A stretch of DNA of 22,967 nt from an uncultured Granulicatella sp. GTDB lineage: Bacteria; Bacillota; Bacilli; Lactobacillales; Aerococcaceae. The notes below the pieces were generated by a model that had not been told where the DNA came from, did no database searches, and worked only from the letters and a program-made list of their open reading frames with translations. The stretch lies in the NCBI GenBank assembly GCA_900551535.1, contig URWJ01000007.1, positions 1 through 22,967 of the forward strand, given 5' to 3'. Position numbers and translations under genes: made by a program. Of this stretch, positions 22,685 through 22,967 are shown one piece after another (the stretch's first letter is position 1; each line of letters begins with the position of its first letter).

Positions 22685-22967
22685 CTCGAGAAGCACCGGT
22701 CCCTTTCCCTTGGACAAAAATCCCAAAAGAAAATCATTCGTTTAAAAAGAGAATTAAAGACTCTAATTACTTACTTGCCATATATTCAAAATACTTGTGA
22801 GCATCCAACTAGAACAAATGGCCCTATCGAAGGAATCAACAATAAAATAAAAGTACTTAAAAGAAATGCCTATGGCTTTAGAAACTATTACCATTTTAGA
22901 AACAGGATTATTTTAATAACAAAAATGTTTGGCCCAAAACAAAAAGGAATTAAGCAACAATTAGTTG
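22685..22967 (+). pseudogene. ISL3-family transposase, C-terminal remnant (runs off the window)
   Basis: An open plus-strand frame of 94 codons follows a TAA at 22682-22684 and continues past the window edge. It has no start codon with a ribosome site. It includes LKTLITYLPYIQNTCEHPT, then RTNGPIEGINNKIKVLKRNA, then YGFRNYYHFRNRIILI, which is the C-terminal end of the DDE domain of ISL3 transposases (the E of GPIEG is the expected catalytic glutamate). Full ISL3 proteins have over 400 residues, so about four fifths is missing on the 5' side. This marks a past insertion and deletion event next to the long inverted repeat. Confidence 0.8.

Overview
The window is low-GC DNA with strong Shine-Dalgarno sites and Firmicutes-type genes (ylxM-ffh, ftsK/spoIIIE with a GTG start, a lipoprotein YidC2, UPF0223 next to an inositol-monophosphatase family gene). 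It fits Lactobacillales, most likely Carnobacteriaceae such as Granulicatella. The family placement is an inference from gene content and style, not from a marker comparison. Nearly all genes are on the minus strand; only acyP, yidC and a transposase remnant are on the plus strand.

Layout. 1-1012: 5' part of a BMP/PnrA-type nucleoside-binding lipoprotein. 1131-3900: a DUF1033 gene overlapping ftsK. 3999-5269: acylphosphatase and the YidC insertase. 5322-5476: a repeat built of 16-bp dyads. 5508-12842: a six-gene AT-rich operon, in transcription order glycerophosphodiester phosphodiesterase, solute-binding lipoprotein, ABC ATPase, fused double permease, HAD phosphatase, and an unusual LacI-type regulator fused to a cytoplasmic solute-binding domain. 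12972-13094: a second copy of the dyad repeat in the same orientation. 13134-16614: a heterodimeric ABC exporter. 16728-18065: a DHA2-type MFS exporter. 18164-19956: ylxM-ffh. 20100-20516: a small unknown membrane protein. 20607-22257: LOG-family protein, inositol-monophosphatase family enzyme and UPF0223 protein. 22258-22967: a gene-poor stretch with a long imperfect inverted repeat and the C-terminal remnant of an ISL3-type transposase.

The most interesting part is the 5.5-13.1 kb segment. The operon looks like a self-contained organophosphate acquisition module. A binding protein, ATPase and fused permease of the AfuABC/PhnSTUV/Fbp superfamily sit with a phosphodiesterase, a YihX-like phosphatase and a regulator. 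That regulator carries both a LacI-type sensor domain and a second, MalE/UgpB-like binding domain, with no signal peptide. The operon has a near-consensus promoter and a cre/LacI-like operator. Its terminator, genes and promoter all lie between two direct copies of the dyad repeat. These repeats consist of GTAWCA-N4-TGWTAC units separated by exactly 24-bp spacers. The arrangement suggests a cassette that could have been gained, or could be lost, by recombination between the repeats.

The rest is mainly housekeeping: membrane-protein targeting and insertion (Ffh, YidC), chromosome segregation (FtsK) and drug/lipid export. No tRNA, rRNA, CRISPR array or convincing riboswitch was seen.
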